57,327 nt of DNA from an uncultured Atopobiaceae bacterium (GTDB lineage: Bacteria; Actinomycetota; Coriobacteriia; Coriobacteriales; Atopobiaceae): NCBI GenBank assembly GCA_947631545.1, contig CANRLS010000005.1, positions 1 to 57,327 on the forward strand. Reading direction: 5' to 3'. Shown piece by piece: positions 1-8,374 of the stretch. Each line of letters opens with the position of its first letter. The first letter of the stretch is position 1. The translations under genes and the position numbers were made by a program. The notes under the pieces are model-generated. The model saw only the letters and a list, made by a program, of their open reading frames with translations. It was not told where the DNA came from and did not search any database.

Positions 1-32
1 GTATGCATGAGGAACTCGCTGGCATCGGGCAT
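1..32 (-). CDS. argD: acetylornithine aminotransferase, first codons only (cut by window edge)
   Basis: Only the first ten codons and part of the next are inside the window. Read on the minus strand from the ATG at 32-30 they give MPDASEFLMHT. The ending LMHT matches the start of the other aminotransferase in this window (DYLMHTYGRLPV at 3887-5125), which is the typical ArgD N-terminus. An AGAAGGAG ribosome binding site lies just upstream. The position directly after argB in a C-J-B order is where argD normally sits. The call rests on this short peptide and on context, so the sequence beyond the edge should be checked. Confidence 0.6.
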   Translation of the reverse strand, partial: MPDASEFLMH

Positions 33-99
33 GGAGGGCTCCTTCTCGGGGTTCTGGAATCGGCTGGGATTTGGGTCAAGGGTCCGGATCCGGGGCTTT

Positions 100-124
100 G
101 GGAATCGGGCTTGGGGAATCGGGC
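100..124. repeat. short direct repeat in argB-argD spacer
   Basis: GGGAATCGGGC occurs at 100-110 and again at 114-124, a 14-base period, within a G-rich 166-base spacer. No hairpin with a T-run is visible, so this does not look like a terminator. It is probably a local slippage product. Confidence 0.5.
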
Positions 125-198
125 GAAGGACGTGAGAATGCGGAATCGCGACTCGGGCATCGGACGCGGGTTTCGGGGTTCGAGTGAGGGATGGAATC

Positions 199-1128
199 TC
201 AGGGCTCTGGCGGCGCCGAAGCGCCGTCCCGCTGCGAGCCCTCCCCAGCGGGGAGGAACATCGTCCCCACGCCGCGGTCGGTGAAGACCTCGAGGAGGAG
301 CGCGTGGGGGAAGGTCCCGTTCAGCACGTGCACGCGCCCCACGCCCGCCTCGATGGCGCGCGTCGCGGCCTCCACCTTGGGGAGCATCCCGCCCGTGAGC
401 TCGCCCGAGGCCGCGAGCCTCGCCGCCTCGTCCGTCGTGAGGCACGAGACGAGCCGCTCGCAAGCGGGGTAGTCGAGGTAGATCCCATCCACGTCGGTCA
501 TGAAGACGAGCTTGTCGGCCTCGAGCGCCCCCGCCACCTCGCTCGCCACGAGGTCGGCGTTCACGTTCAGCTGGCCGTCGGCGCCCATGGCCACGCCGGC
601 CACCACGGGCACGTAGCCCTCGTCCATGAGGCAGCTGATGAGGTGGGTGTTCACCGAGGTCACCGTACCTACGCGTCCCAGCTCCGCGCTCACGGGCTCG
701 CCCTTGAGCGTGCAGCCGTCGGAGCCGGTGACGCCCACCGCCACTTGGCCGAAGGCGTTCATGGCCCCCACGAGCCCCTGGTTCACTTGGCCCACGAGCG
801 CCATGGAGACGGCCTCCATGGCGGCGTCGTCGGTCACGCGGAGGCCGTCCCTGAAGCTCACCGGCAGGCGGAGCCGCTCCATGAGCGCGCTGATGGCCTT
901 GCCGCCCCCGTGAACCACGACGAGGCGGATCCCGAGGTAGGCCATGAGGGTGAGGTCCTCGATGACCGATGCCCGGAGCGCCGGGTCCTCCATGGCCGAG
1001 CCGCCGTACTTGACGACGACGGTCTTGCCGTAGAAGCGGCTTATCCAAGGGAGGGCCTCGATGAGGACCTCCGCCTTCCGCGCCTCGACGGACGCGCAGA
1101 GGGGCTCCTCCTGCAGGTCGATGGTCAT
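199..1128 (-). CDS. argB: acetylglutamate kinase
   Basis: Phosphorylates N-acetylglutamate with ATP, the second step of arginine synthesis; cytosolic. The 309-residue protein has the amino-acid-kinase start VVVKYGGSAM, the glycine loop VVHGGGKAIS that holds the phosphates, and the late NVNADLVASEVA and DVDGIY motifs expected of ArgB. The ATG at 1128 (MTIDLQEEP) is preferred over an upstream in-frame ATG at 1290 because it has GGAAGG about ten bases upstream, while the 54-residue extension is Pro/Arg/Thr-rich and unlike the family. It lies between argJ and argD on the same strand. Length is normal for the family (about 290-310). Confidence 0.95.
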   Translation of the reverse strand: MTIDLQEEPLCASVEARKAEVLIEALPWISRFYGKTVVVKYGGSAMEDPALRASVIEDLTLMAYLGIRLVVVHGGGKAISALMERLRLPVSFRDGLRVTDDAAMEAVSMALVGQVNQGLVGAMNAFGQVAVGVTGSDGCTLKGEPVSAELGRVGTVTSVNTHLISCLMDEGYVPVVAGVAMGADGQLNVNADLVASEVAGALEADKLVFMTDVDGIYLDYPACERLVSCLTTDEAARLAASGELTGGMLPKVEAATRAIEAGVGRVHVLNGTFPHALLLEVFTDRGVGTMFLPAGEGSQRDGASAPPEP

Positions 1129-1175
1129 GGGCTTCGCCTTCCGGGTCGTGGCGGTCGGGGCGGTCGGTGCGGTGC

Positions 1176-1195
1176 GCCCGATCGGTCGATCGGGC
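1176..1195. repeat. inverted repeat in argJ-argB spacer
   Basis: GCCCGATCG and CGATCGGGC form a perfect 9-base inverted repeat separated by two bases. A third copy of GATCGGGCGGT lies near 1213. The spacer (1129-1303) is unusually long for a compact operon and G-rich. The two-base gap is too small for a stable RNA loop, so a terminator role is doubtful; the function is unknown. Confidence 0.5.
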
Positions 1196-1303
1196 GGTGC
1201 GGGCAGCTTTGGCGATCGGGCGGTTCGGGCGGCTGCGAGGGGCGACGACGTGGATGCCTGGCTCCGCGGATGCACCGCGAAGCCACGCATCCGCCCGAGC
1301 GTC

Positions 1304-2581
1304 CTAGGTGCGGTAGTCGGCGTTGATGGAGATGTAGTCGTGGGTGAGGTCGCAGGTCCAGATGCGCGAGGTCCCCGCGCCCTGGCCGAGGTCGATGGCG
1401 ATCGGAACCTCCGGCCCCTCGAAGCGCCGGAGCATCTCGTCCTCGTCGACGTCGACGGCGAGGCCGCCCCGGCAGACGGGCGCCCCGAGGAAGTCGATGT
1501 CCACCCGCGTCTGGTCGAAGGCCACGCCGGCCTTGCCCGCGGCGGCGGCCACCCGGCCCCAGTTGGCGTCGTGGCCGGCCACGCAGGTCTTCACGAGGGG
1601 GGAGTTGGCGACGGCGCGGGCCACGAGCTCGGCCTCCGCATCGGAGGCGGCGCCGGTGACGTCCACCGTGATGAGGCGCGTCGCCCCCTCGCCATCGGCC
1701 GCGATCTGGCGGGCCAGCCGCTCGCAGACGGCGCGGATCGCCTCGGCCACGGGCGCGAAGGCCCCGTCCTCCGGCGCGATGGGCTCACCGCCGGCGGCGC
1801 CGGTGGCGAAGAGGAAGCAGGAGTCGTTGGTGGAGGTGTCCGAATCGACGGTCACCCGGTTGAACGAGACGCCGACCGCGCGCCGAAGCGCGAGGAGCGC
1901 CGCCTCGTGCGTGAGGGGAGCGTCGGTGGAGATGACCGCGAGCATGGTGGCCATGTTCGGCTGGATCATCCCGGAGCCCTTGACGAAGCCGCCGACGGAG
2001 ACCTCGACTGAGCGTCCGCCGTGGGAGACGGTGCCGCGAAGCGCCGCCTCCTTCGGATGGGTGTCCGTGGTCATGACGGCGAGGGCGGCGTCGTGGGCGG
2101 CTTCGGAGCTCGAGCGGAGCCGCTCGACGGCGATCGGAACGCCCTTCTCGAAGCCGCCGAGCGAGAGTTGCTGGCCGATGACGCCGGTGGAGGCCACGAG
2201 CACCTGCTCCTCAGGGCATCCGAGCTCGCGAGCCGCGAGGGCGGCCGAAGCGCGGGCCACCTCGAGGCCCATGGCACCAGTGGCGGCGTTGGCGTTGCCC
2301 GAGTTCAATACCACGGCGCGCGCGATGCCCTTGGCGGCCCTCTCGCGCGAGAGCTGGACGGGGGCCGCGCAGAAGCGGTTCCGCGTGAACGTGGCCGCCA
2401 TGACGGCGGGATCCTCGCTCGCGACGAGGGCGAGGTCGCGGCGCTCCGGATTCTTGCGGAAGCCGGCGTGGACACCGGAGGCGACCATGCCCTTGGCGGC
2501 GCAGACGCCGCCTTCCACCTCGAAGAATCCCTCGGGGTCGCCGCAGACGTGCGGCAGCGGCAGGGGTTTTGGCGCGATCAT
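1304..2581 (-). CDS. argJ: bifunctional ornithine acetyltransferase / N-acetylglutamate synthase
   Basis: Moves the acetyl group from N-acetylornithine to glutamate, recycling acetyl in arginine synthesis; many homologues also use acetyl-CoA for the first step. The 425-residue protein contains the self-cleavage site in QPNMATMLA, where the chain is cut between Ala211 and Thr212 so that the threonine becomes the N-terminal nucleophile. NSGNANAATG near residue 93 is also typical. The start at 2581 (MIAPKPLPLP) is chosen over the ATG at 2614, which has no ribosome binding site; AGAGG lies 11 bases before 2581. No separate argA or argE is visible, in keeping with the cyclic pathway. Confidence 0.94.
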   Translation of the reverse strand: MIAPKPLPLPHVCGDPEGFFEVEGGVCAAKGMVASGVHAGFRKNPERRDLALVASEDPAVMAATFTRNRFCAAPVQLSRERAAKGIARAVVLNSGNANAATGAMGLEVARASAALAARELGCPEEQVLVASTGVIGQQLSLGGFEKGVPIAVERLRSSSEAAHDAALAVMTTDTHPKEAALRGTVSHGGRSVEVSVGGFVKGSGMIQPNMATMLAVISTDAPLTHEAALLALRRAVGVSFNRVTVDSDTSTNDSCFLFATGAAGGEPIAPEDGAFAPVAEAIRAVCERLARQIAADGEGATRLITVDVTGAASDAEAELVARAVANSPLVKTCVAGHDANWGRVAAAAGKAGVAFDQTRVDIDFLGAPVCRGGLAVDVDEDEMLRRFEGPEVPIAIDLGQGAGTSRIWTCDLTHDYISINADYRT

Positions 2582-2629
2582 GTGCGAACATCCTCTCGAC
2601 GAAGCCCGATCCATGGGGGAAGCCGCCGG

Positions 2630-3706
2630 CTAGACCACCGGCGGCAGGCTTCGGAGAAGGCCCGTCTCTTCGGGCAGGCCGAGGATCGCGTTCGCGCACT
2701 GGACGGCCTGGGCCGCTGCGCCCTTGCCGAGGTTGTCGATGGCGCACGTGACGATGAGGGTGGAGGTGCGCGCATCGACCGCTACGCCGAGGAGCGCCTT
2801 CGCGCTGCCCTCCACGGCGGCCGTCGCCGGCTGTTCGCCTATCGCGAGGACGTCCACCAGCGGCTCGTCGCCGTAGCGTCGAGCGAGAATCGCATGGGCC
2901 TCCTCGACGGTGAGCGGCTCCGCCGTCTGCAGGTAGCAGGTGGCGAGGATCCCCCGCTTATAGGGACCGAGGTGCGGCGTGAAGACGACGCCCACCTCGT
3001 GGCCCGCGGCCCAGGAGAGCGACTGCGCGATCTCCGGGGTGTGGCGATGGGTCGCGACGCCGTAGGCCTCGACGGACTCGTCGGCATGGCAGAAGTGCGT
3101 GCGCGCGCTGGCCGAGCGGCCCGCGCCGGAGACGCCGGAGATGGCATCGACGATCACCGGGCTCGAAATGGGGAGGCCGGTCTCGAGGAAGGGCGCGCAC
3201 GCGAGCGCCGCGGCGGTCGGGTAGCAGCCGGGTGCGGCCACGAGGACCGCCTTCCCGGCGGCGCGCCGGGCGGCGAGCGCGGCGAGCTCGCCGCGATGGA
3301 GCTCGGGAAGCCCGTAGACCGCCTCGGAAAGGAGCTCGGGCGACGTGTGCTCCGTCCCATACCAGGATCGGTAGGCCGCAGGGTCTGCGAGCCGATAGTC
3401 GGCGGAGAGATCGACGACGGAGACGCCGCGCGAGAGGAGCGCGGGCGCGAGGGCGAGAGCGGCCGTATGGGGCACGGCGAGGAAGGCGAGATCCGAGGCC
3501 TCGGCGATGGCCTCGGCGTCCGGCTCCACGAGGACGACGTCCGTGCTGCCGATGAGCGCGGCATAGACCGAGGCGAGGGCCGCTCCGGCCTCCGCTCTGG
3601 CCGTCGCCATGACGAGTTCCATCGCGGGATGTCCCGCCACGTAGCGGCAGACTTCGGCGCCCGCATAGCCCGCCGCGCCGACGACGCATACCCTTACCGC
3701 GTCCAT
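2630..3706 (-). CDS. argC: N-acetyl-gamma-glutamyl-phosphate reductase
   Basis: Reduces acetylglutamyl phosphate to the semialdehyde with NADPH, the third step of arginine synthesis. The 358-residue protein begins with the Rossmann motif VVGAAGYAGAEV and carries the catalytic cysteine in APGCYPTAA. The late HTPEIAQ segment is characteristic of ArgC. First gene of the argC-argJ-argB-argD operon: argJ starts 48 bases downstream, and a candidate ArgR operator lies 25-44 bases upstream of the ATG. AGAGAGG serves as ribosome binding site. Slightly longer than the usual 340-350 residues. Confidence 0.95.
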   Translation of the reverse strand: MDAVRVCVVGAAGYAGAEVCRYVAGHPAMELVMATARAEAGAALASVYAALIGSTDVVLVEPDAEAIAEASDLAFLAVPHTAALALAPALLSRGVSVVDLSADYRLADPAAYRSWYGTEHTSPELLSEAVYGLPELHRGELAALAARRAAGKAVLVAAPGCYPTAAALACAPFLETGLPISSPVIVDAISGVSGAGRSASARTHFCHADESVEAYGVATHRHTPEIAQSLSWAAGHEVGVVFTPHLGPYKRGILATCYLQTAEPLTVEEAHAILARRYGDEPLVDVLAIGEQPATAAVEGSAKALLGVAVDARTSTLIVTCAIDNLGKGAAAQAVQCANAILGLPEETGLLRSLPPVV

Positions 3707-3730
3707 CTCAAAGAACCTCTCTCGTCTCTA

Positions 3731-3750
3731 CATAAAACATATTGTTTATG
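3731..3750 (-). promoter_or_regulatory. candidate ArgR operator (ARG box) before argC
   Basis: CATAAAACAT-ATTGTTTATG is an AT-rich imperfect palindrome (8 of 10 half-site positions match) in an otherwise GC-rich region, 25-44 bases upstream of the argC ATG. Size, AT-richness and symmetry resemble ARG boxes bound by ArgR/AhrC. Assignment is by resemblance and position only. Confidence 0.55.
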
Positions 3751-3787
3751 CAGAAATACGTATCCTCTCATCGACAAGAGAGTTTTA

Positions 3788-3812
3788 TAGCACGACGCTT
3801 CCCATCGTGCTA
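3788..3812 (-). other. small hairpin upstream of argC
   Basis: TAGCACGA and TCGTGCTA form an 8-base stem around a 9-base loop. On the minus strand it follows the terminator-like hairpin at 3827-3855 and precedes the argC promoter region. No clear T-run follows, so it may be a secondary terminator stem or simply part of the leader. Confidence 0.4.
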
Positions 3813-3826
3813 CCGGAAATGGACGT

Positions 3827-3855
3827 CCCGAGAGCGCACGGGTCGCGCTCTCGGG
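3827..3855 (-). terminator. terminator-like hairpin after the argD-like gene
   Basis: CCCGAGAGCGC pairs perfectly with GCGCTCTCGGG around a 7-base loop, 32 bases past the stop of the aminotransferase at 3887. No strong T-run follows on the minus strand. It probably separates this gene from the argC operon. Confidence 0.6.
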
Positions 3856-3886
3856 CGGCGCTCGTCCCGACGTCTATCCTTCGCTA

Positions 3887-5125
3887 TCAGCTATCCAACG
3901 CGACGGCCTCGATGGCCGCGGCGAGCTTCCCGCCCATGGCGTCGGTCTGGTCGTCGAAGATCGTGAAGGGCGGGAGGATCCTCAGAACGGAATCTCCGAC
4001 GGAGTTGATCACGAGGCCCTCGCCCAGGCAGCGCTCCACGACCTCCATGGCGATGGGCTTGTCGAGCTCCACGCCCCACATGAGGCCGCGCCCGCGCACC
4101 TCCTTCACGTGGGGAAGACCGTCCAGCACCTCCCGCAGGTGCGCGCCCCGCTCGATGACCTTGAAGTTGTAGTCCTCGGCCACGAGCGTCTCGAGCACGG
4201 CGTTACCCACCGCGCAGGCGAGTGCGCTCCCGCCGAAGGTGGAGCTGTGGTCGCCCGGCTGCATGACCTTGGCGATCTTCGAAGTCGCCGACGTTGCGCC
4301 GATGGGAAAGCCGCTCCCGAGCCCCTTGGACATCGAGACGATGTCGGGCTCGATCCCCGCCTCCTGGAAGGCGAAGGGCGCGCCGGTGCGGAAGATCCCG
4401 GTCTCCACCTCGTCGACGATGAGGAGGGTGTTCGTCTCTTCGCAGAGCCTCGCCGCCGCACGGATGTAGTCGAGGTCGGCCACTCGCACGCCCGCCTCCC
4501 CCTGGATGCACTCGATCATGATCGCGCAGACGGGGCCGGTCTTCTCGCGCGGGTGCTTGAGCGCCTCCTCGAGCTGGTCGACGTCGTTCATGTCGACGTA
4601 GTCGAAGCCCGGCGTGAGCGGGAGGTAGGGATCGTGCAGCTCCGTGCGGCCCGAGGCGGAGAGCGTGGCCAGCGTCTGGCCGTGATAGCTCTCCTTGAGC
4701 GTGATGATGCCCGAGCCCTCGCCGTTCTCCTTGCCCCACTTGCGGGCCACCTTGATGGCCCCCTCGTTGGCCTCGGCGCCGGAGTTGCAGAAGAACGTCT
4801 GCCAGCGCGTCTCGGTGGCGCCGGTGATGCGGCCCTCTTCGTCGGTGGTGGCCGAGAGGAGGTCGCTGATCCTCTTCGCGAGCTCCTGCGAGCGCTCGAC
4901 GATGAAGTAGTTGCTCGTCTGCCAGAGGCGCCCGGCCTGGTGGCGGAGCGCCCGTACGATCTCGGGGTTGCAGTGGCCGAGGCACACGGTGCCCACGCCG
5001 GAGAGGAAGTCGAGGTACTCACGGCCGTGCACGTCGAGCAGCTCGGCCCCGAGCCCCGAGGCGAAGGTCACGGGCAGGCGCCCGTAGGTATGCATCAGGT
5101 AGTCGCCCTGCACGTCATGTCTCAT
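3887..5125 (-). CDS. ArgD-like class III aminotransferase (second copy)
   Basis: PLP-dependent aminotransferase of the acetylornithine/succinyldiaminopimelate/GABA family, 412 residues. Visible family features: GVGTVCLGHCNPEIV, the NSGAEANEGAIK phosphate-binding segment, YHGQTLATL, IVDEVETGIFRTG with the Asp that contacts the cofactor ring, and SMSKGLGSGFP with the PLP lysine. The start at 5125 (MRHDVQGDY) has GAGGAG just upstream; an in-frame ATG at 5206 would add 27 atypical residues. It lies outside the argCJBD operon, divided from it by a hairpin and an operator. Another argD begins at 32, so this copy may act on succinyldiaminopimelate, ornithine or GABA instead; the substrate cannot be read from sequence. 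The family call is firm, the substrate open. Confidence 0.9.
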   Translation of the reverse strand: MRHDVQGDYLMHTYGRLPVTFASGLGAELLDVHGREYLDFLSGVGTVCLGHCNPEIVRALRHQAGRLWQTSNYFIVERSQELAKRISDLLSATTDEEGRITGATETRWQTFFCNSGAEANEGAIKVARKWGKENGEGSGIITLKESYHGQTLATLSASGRTELHDPYLPLTPGFDYVDMNDVDQLEEALKHPREKTGPVCAIMIECIQGEAGVRVADLDYIRAAARLCEETNTLLIVDEVETGIFRTGAPFAFQEAGIEPDIVSMSKGLGSGFPIGATSATSKIAKVMQPGDHSSTFGGSALACAVGNAVLETLVAEDYNFKVIERGAHLREVLDGLPHVKEVRGRGLMWGVELDKPIAMEVVERCLGEGLVINSVGDSVLRILPPFTIFDDQTDAMGGKLAAAIEAVALDS

Positions 5126-5345
5126 GGTCGCTCCTCGATCGGCACCGTTCGTGACCGTCGGCGCCGGGCGGCGCCAGTGGTGGCGGTCACCACGGTTCCT
5201 ACCCACCGAGCGGCTGCAAGAAGCTCGCGATGGGGCGCATCGAGGCGCTTCGGCGCGGGATGGGGCTGCTTTCCGGCTGGGGCGGGATCGGGGGCCGCGG
5301 GGCGGCGCCCCTCTTCCCGCTCGGCTCGCGAGGGGCTCTCGCGCC

Positions 5346-6677
5346 CTACTTCTCCATGAGCAGGTCCGAGGGGATCATCCGCCTCGTCCACAGGTCGGAG
5401 AGTCCGTGGAAGAGCTCGCGCTCCTCCTGGATCTGGAGGCCGTTCTCGGCGAGCTGCACGAGGCGCCCCACGATGGTCGCCATGGGGAGCCCGTAGACCT
5501 CGGCCTCCCAGCCGCGGCTCTCGAGCTCCAGGCGGGCGGCGGGGATGTCGCCGTCGCGGCGCCCCCTGGCAAGCAGCTCATAGGCCTGTTCGAAGGAGTC
5601 CTCGCCGTAGAAGACGCCCTTCACCAGCGCGGCGTAGGCGCCCGCCAGCCGGGGCGGCAGGGAGTCGGCGTCTCGGATCTCGAGGAAGCCCTTGAGCCGC
5701 GTATCGGGGAAGACCATCGAGAGCAGGTGGGCAAGCTCGCCGTCCGAGAGCTCCCTGACGGCGCAGATGTCCCTCACGGTCGCATTGCCGGTGTCCACGG
5801 TCATGCCGGCGTCGGAGGTGAAGAGGATCGGCGCGATCCCCATGAGCCAGTCCACATAGGTCTCGGCCGAGAAGTCCGCCGAGAAGGTCCCCGGGACGGT
5901 GCCGCAGCGATCCTCGTCCACCGACGACCAGATCCTCGAGCGCACCATGTTCGGCGTGTCCTTCATGCGGAGCCCCCGCCACGAGAGCACGTTCTGGCAG
6001 AGGAACGAGAAGATCGGCCCCAGCGCGACGGCGAGCCGGTAGATCCGCGCCAGATCGCAGGGGTAGCCGCAGTCGATGGAGACCTGGGTCGATGCCGAGA
6101 CGCGCATCATGCTCCGAGCGTAGGTGCCGCGCTTGGAGAGATAGGCGTCCATGAGACGGTAGCGCTCCTTGGGGATGAGCGGGATGTCGCGCGGATCCAC
6201 CACGAGCGGGTTCACGCCCATGGCCACCAGCTGCCAGTCGACGCCGAGCCTCTCCGTGACCTCGGCGAACTCGTCGTCGAAGGTCTCGAGCGCCTTCATG
6301 AGGGTCGTGACCTCGGCGGCCGGCCCCACGGACGCCTCCAGCTGCGAGCCGGGCTCGAGCGTGATGGAGAGGCCCACGTCGCCGTCGGAGGTGGGAAGGA
6401 CGCCCGTGAAGCCGAAGAGCCGTCCATCGATGACGGTGCGCTCCAGCTCGGGGAACGTCTCCTCCCAGGTGTCGAGGAGGTCGAGGATGCCGGGCTCGTC
6501 GAGGTAGGTGACGCCCTCGCCCGTCTGCATGTCGACCACGAAGCGCTCGAGCTCGAGTCCCAGCATGCGAGCGTCGCCATGGCGTCTGGGCTGCCCATCG
6601 CCGGCGACCTTCGCCACGAGGCGCTCTCGGTTCGCCCGCAGCGTTGCGAGCTCGGTTGGCGAGTACGGATTTCCCAT
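5346..6677 (-). CDS. glutamate-cysteine ligase (GCS2/plant-type family)
   Basis: Joins glutamate and cysteine to gamma-glutamylcysteine with ATP, the first step toward glutathione or related thiols. The 443-residue protein shows GLELERFVVD near residue 40, the EPGSQLEASVGP motif that binds ATP/magnesium, RVSASTQVSIDCG in the middle and GVNPL, all typical of the GCS2 family that includes plant GSH1 and actinobacterial EgtA. GGACGGAG precedes the ATG. No glutathione synthetase or ergothioneine gene is nearby, so the final thiol is unknown. The 220-base gap to the next gene on the strand contains only short GC-rich palindromes such as GGCGCC-GGGC-GGCGCC near 5160. Confidence 0.88.
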   Translation of the reverse strand: MGNPYSPTELATLRANRERLVAKVAGDGQPRRHGDARMLGLELERFVVDMQTGEGVTYLDEPGILDLLDTWEETFPELERTVIDGRLFGFTGVLPTSDGDVGLSITLEPGSQLEASVGPAAEVTTLMKALETFDDEFAEVTERLGVDWQLVAMGVNPLVVDPRDIPLIPKERYRLMDAYLSKRGTYARSMMRVSASTQVSIDCGYPCDLARIYRLAVALGPIFSFLCQNVLSWRGLRMKDTPNMVRSRIWSSVDEDRCGTVPGTFSADFSAETYVDWLMGIAPILFTSDAGMTVDTGNATVRDICAVRELSDGELAHLLSMVFPDTRLKGFLEIRDADSLPPRLAGAYAALVKGVFYGEDSFEQAYELLARGRRDGDIPAARLELESRGWEAEVYGLPMATIVGRLVQLAENGLQIQEERELFHGLSDLWTRRMIPSDLLMEK

Positions 6678-6733
6678 ACGCTCCGTCCTTCAGCGAGCCA
6701 TTACGCGAGCGTACGCGCGCAATCCTGTATCCT

Positions 6734-6742
6734 TGCTAGGTT
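6734..6742 (+). promoter_or_regulatory. candidate -10 element for the flippase-nagA operon
   Basis: TGCTAGGTT, an extended -10-like sequence (TG-C-TAGGTT), ends 66 bases before the ATG at 6808. No good -35 is visible. It matches the pattern seen before eight other genes in the window. Confidence 0.45.
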
Positions 6743-6807
6743 GCAGAACCCTCCGGGGCAAAGCTCCCGCAAGAATATACCGTCTGAACGCCGGAGAGGG
6801 GAGGGTC

Positions 6808-8358
6808 ATGGCAGACCACGACGTCGTGGAACGTGAGCTCGCGGCCGCCCCGAACGCACCCTCCCGCGCCGGCGTCCCGGCTGGATCGAGCGGCGATTCC
6901 GCTCCCGGAACCGTGCCCGATCCCGATCCCATGGCCGGCGCCCTCTCCGGCGATGCGTCCGAGGCCCCCCCGACCCACGAGGGTCCGGAGGAGCGGGCAT
7001 CGCGCACGGGCCTCGATCCCGCGGCCCTCGAGCTCGCGGAACACCCCGTCGAGGATCTCCTCGGCGGCTTCGAGGTGAAGGAGAGGGACGTCCGCTCCTA
7101 TGCCGAGTCGGCCGAGGCGACCGCCCTCGAGGAGCCTGCCCGGCCCGGAGCCGCCGCGCCCAAGATCGCACCGCTTCGCCGCGCCCCGCAGGTCTCGGTC
7201 GCGGGGGCCCGTCGCGCCCGGAGCGTCCGCACCCAGGTGGGCGAGGAGCAGGCGGCCGATCGGCGCCGGGCCCGCAAGGGCGCCGCCTTCATGGGGGTCA
7301 TGTTCCTCGTCTACATGGCGTGGATCGTCGTCTCCGGCCAGGCGGACGAATTCGCCACCTCGCTCGCCACCGCCGACTGGGGCTGGCTCGGCATCGGCGT
7401 CATCTTCATGGCCGTGCGCTTCGCCTTCGGATCGCTCGCCTACGTCTTCGCCGTCTACATCGATCCCGATAGCCCGGTGGGGGTCCGCGACTGCATGAGC
7501 GTCGAGGCGAACGGCACCCTCTTCGGCAACCTCACGCCCATGAACTCGGGCGCCGTCCCCGCCCAGATCTATCGCCTCACCAAGGCCGGGCTCGACGTGG
7601 GCGAGGCCACGGCCACGCAGTTCACCCGCTTCATCTTCTACCAGGCGGGCGAGGTCATCGTGGCCGCCGTGCTCCTCTGGCTCAAGTTCGACTTCTTCCT
7701 CCAGAACTACGGCAACTTCGTGATCTTGAATCTCGTGGTCTTCGTCATCCAGACGCTCCAGGCGGTCTCGCTCCTCGTCGTCTGCCTCTTCCCGCGCTTC
7801 GTCGTGAGGATCGGCAACTGGGGCATCCGCTTCGCCCAGCGACATGGCTGGCTTGCCAAGGAGAAGGCCCAGAAGTACCTCCATGTGGTGAACGTGCAGG
7901 TGAGCGAGTTCTCCGTCACGTTCAAGGAGTCCTTCAAGCACAAGGCCTCGCTCTTCCTCACCTGGCTCGTGACGCTCGGCATGCTCGTCTGCTTCTACGC
8001 GGTGCCGTGGATCGTGCTCCGGGCCTTCGGCGGCGACGCCGACTTCCTCGAGTGCCTCGCGGCAGGCGCCATGGTCCAGATGATCGGCAACTCGGTGCCG
8101 CTTCCGGGCGGCGCCGGCGGCAACGAGGCCGGCTTCGCCTTCTTCTTCGGGCCGATCTTCGGCGCATCCGCCGCTGCGGGCTTCGTCGCCTGGCGCATCA
8201 TCACCTACTTCATCCCCACGGGGGCCTGCCTTCCGCTCTCCGCCCTCCGCTCGGGGTACAACAGTCGCTCCATTTACCAGCGCTGGAACTCCTTCAGGGC
8301 CAACCATGGCCGCACCGCCGCGTATTCTTACCGGAACGGCCGTCAACGCAGACGCTGA
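6808..8358 (+). CDS. LPG-flippase-type membrane protein (UPF0104 / LPG synthase TM region), copy 1
   Basis: Integral membrane protein of 516 residues. The first 150 or so are hydrophilic and rich in Pro, Ala and acidic/basic residues; then come about eight hydrophobic segments starting with MGVMFLVYMAWIVV. Conserved family pieces are FGNLTPMNSGAVPAQIYRL and SVPLPGGAGGNEAGF. The family corresponds to the membrane half of MprF, which flips aminoacylated lipids, without the cytosolic synthase domain. Directly followed by a paralogue with the same motifs and then nagA. The ATG at 6808 is chosen for its GGAGAGGGGAGGG leader. The lipid substrate is unknown. Confidence 0.85.
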   Translation: MADHDVVERELAAAPNAPSRAGVPAGSSGDSAPGTVPDPDPMAGALSGDASEAPPTHEGPEERASRTGLDPAALELAEHPVEDLLGGFEVKERDVRSYAESAEATALEEPARPGAAAPKIAPLRRAPQVSVAGARRARSVRTQVGEEQAADRRRARKGAAFMGVMFLVYMAWIVVSGQADEFATSLATADWGWLGIGVIFMAVRFAFGSLAYVFAVYIDPDSPVGVRDCMSVEANGTLFGNLTPMNSGAVPAQIYRLTKAGLDVGEATATQFTRFIFYQAGEVIVAAVLLWLKFDFFLQNYGNFVILNLVVFVIQTLQAVSLLVVCLFPRFVVRIGNWGIRFAQRHGWLAKEKAQKYLHVVNVQVSEFSVTFKESFKHKASLFLTWLVTLGMLVCFYAVPWIVLRAFGGDADFLECLAAGAMVQMIGNSVPLPGGAGGNEAGFAFFFGPIFGASAAAGFVAWRIITYFIPTGACLPLSALRSGYNSRSIYQRWNSFRANHGRTAAYSYRNGRQRRR

Positions 8359-8374
8359 GGAGGACGTCGCGACC

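Noticed and set aside
100-124. Start of a CRISPR-like or satellite array
   Set aside because: Only two short copies with a 14-base period; no further units or spacers.
438-442. FtsH zinc motif HEIGH (protein residues 438-442) as a sign of inactivity
   Set aside because: The HExxH residues that bind zinc and act in catalysis are all kept; Ala to Ile at the middle position fits the consensus. The coordinates given are protein residues of the gene at 40238-42124.
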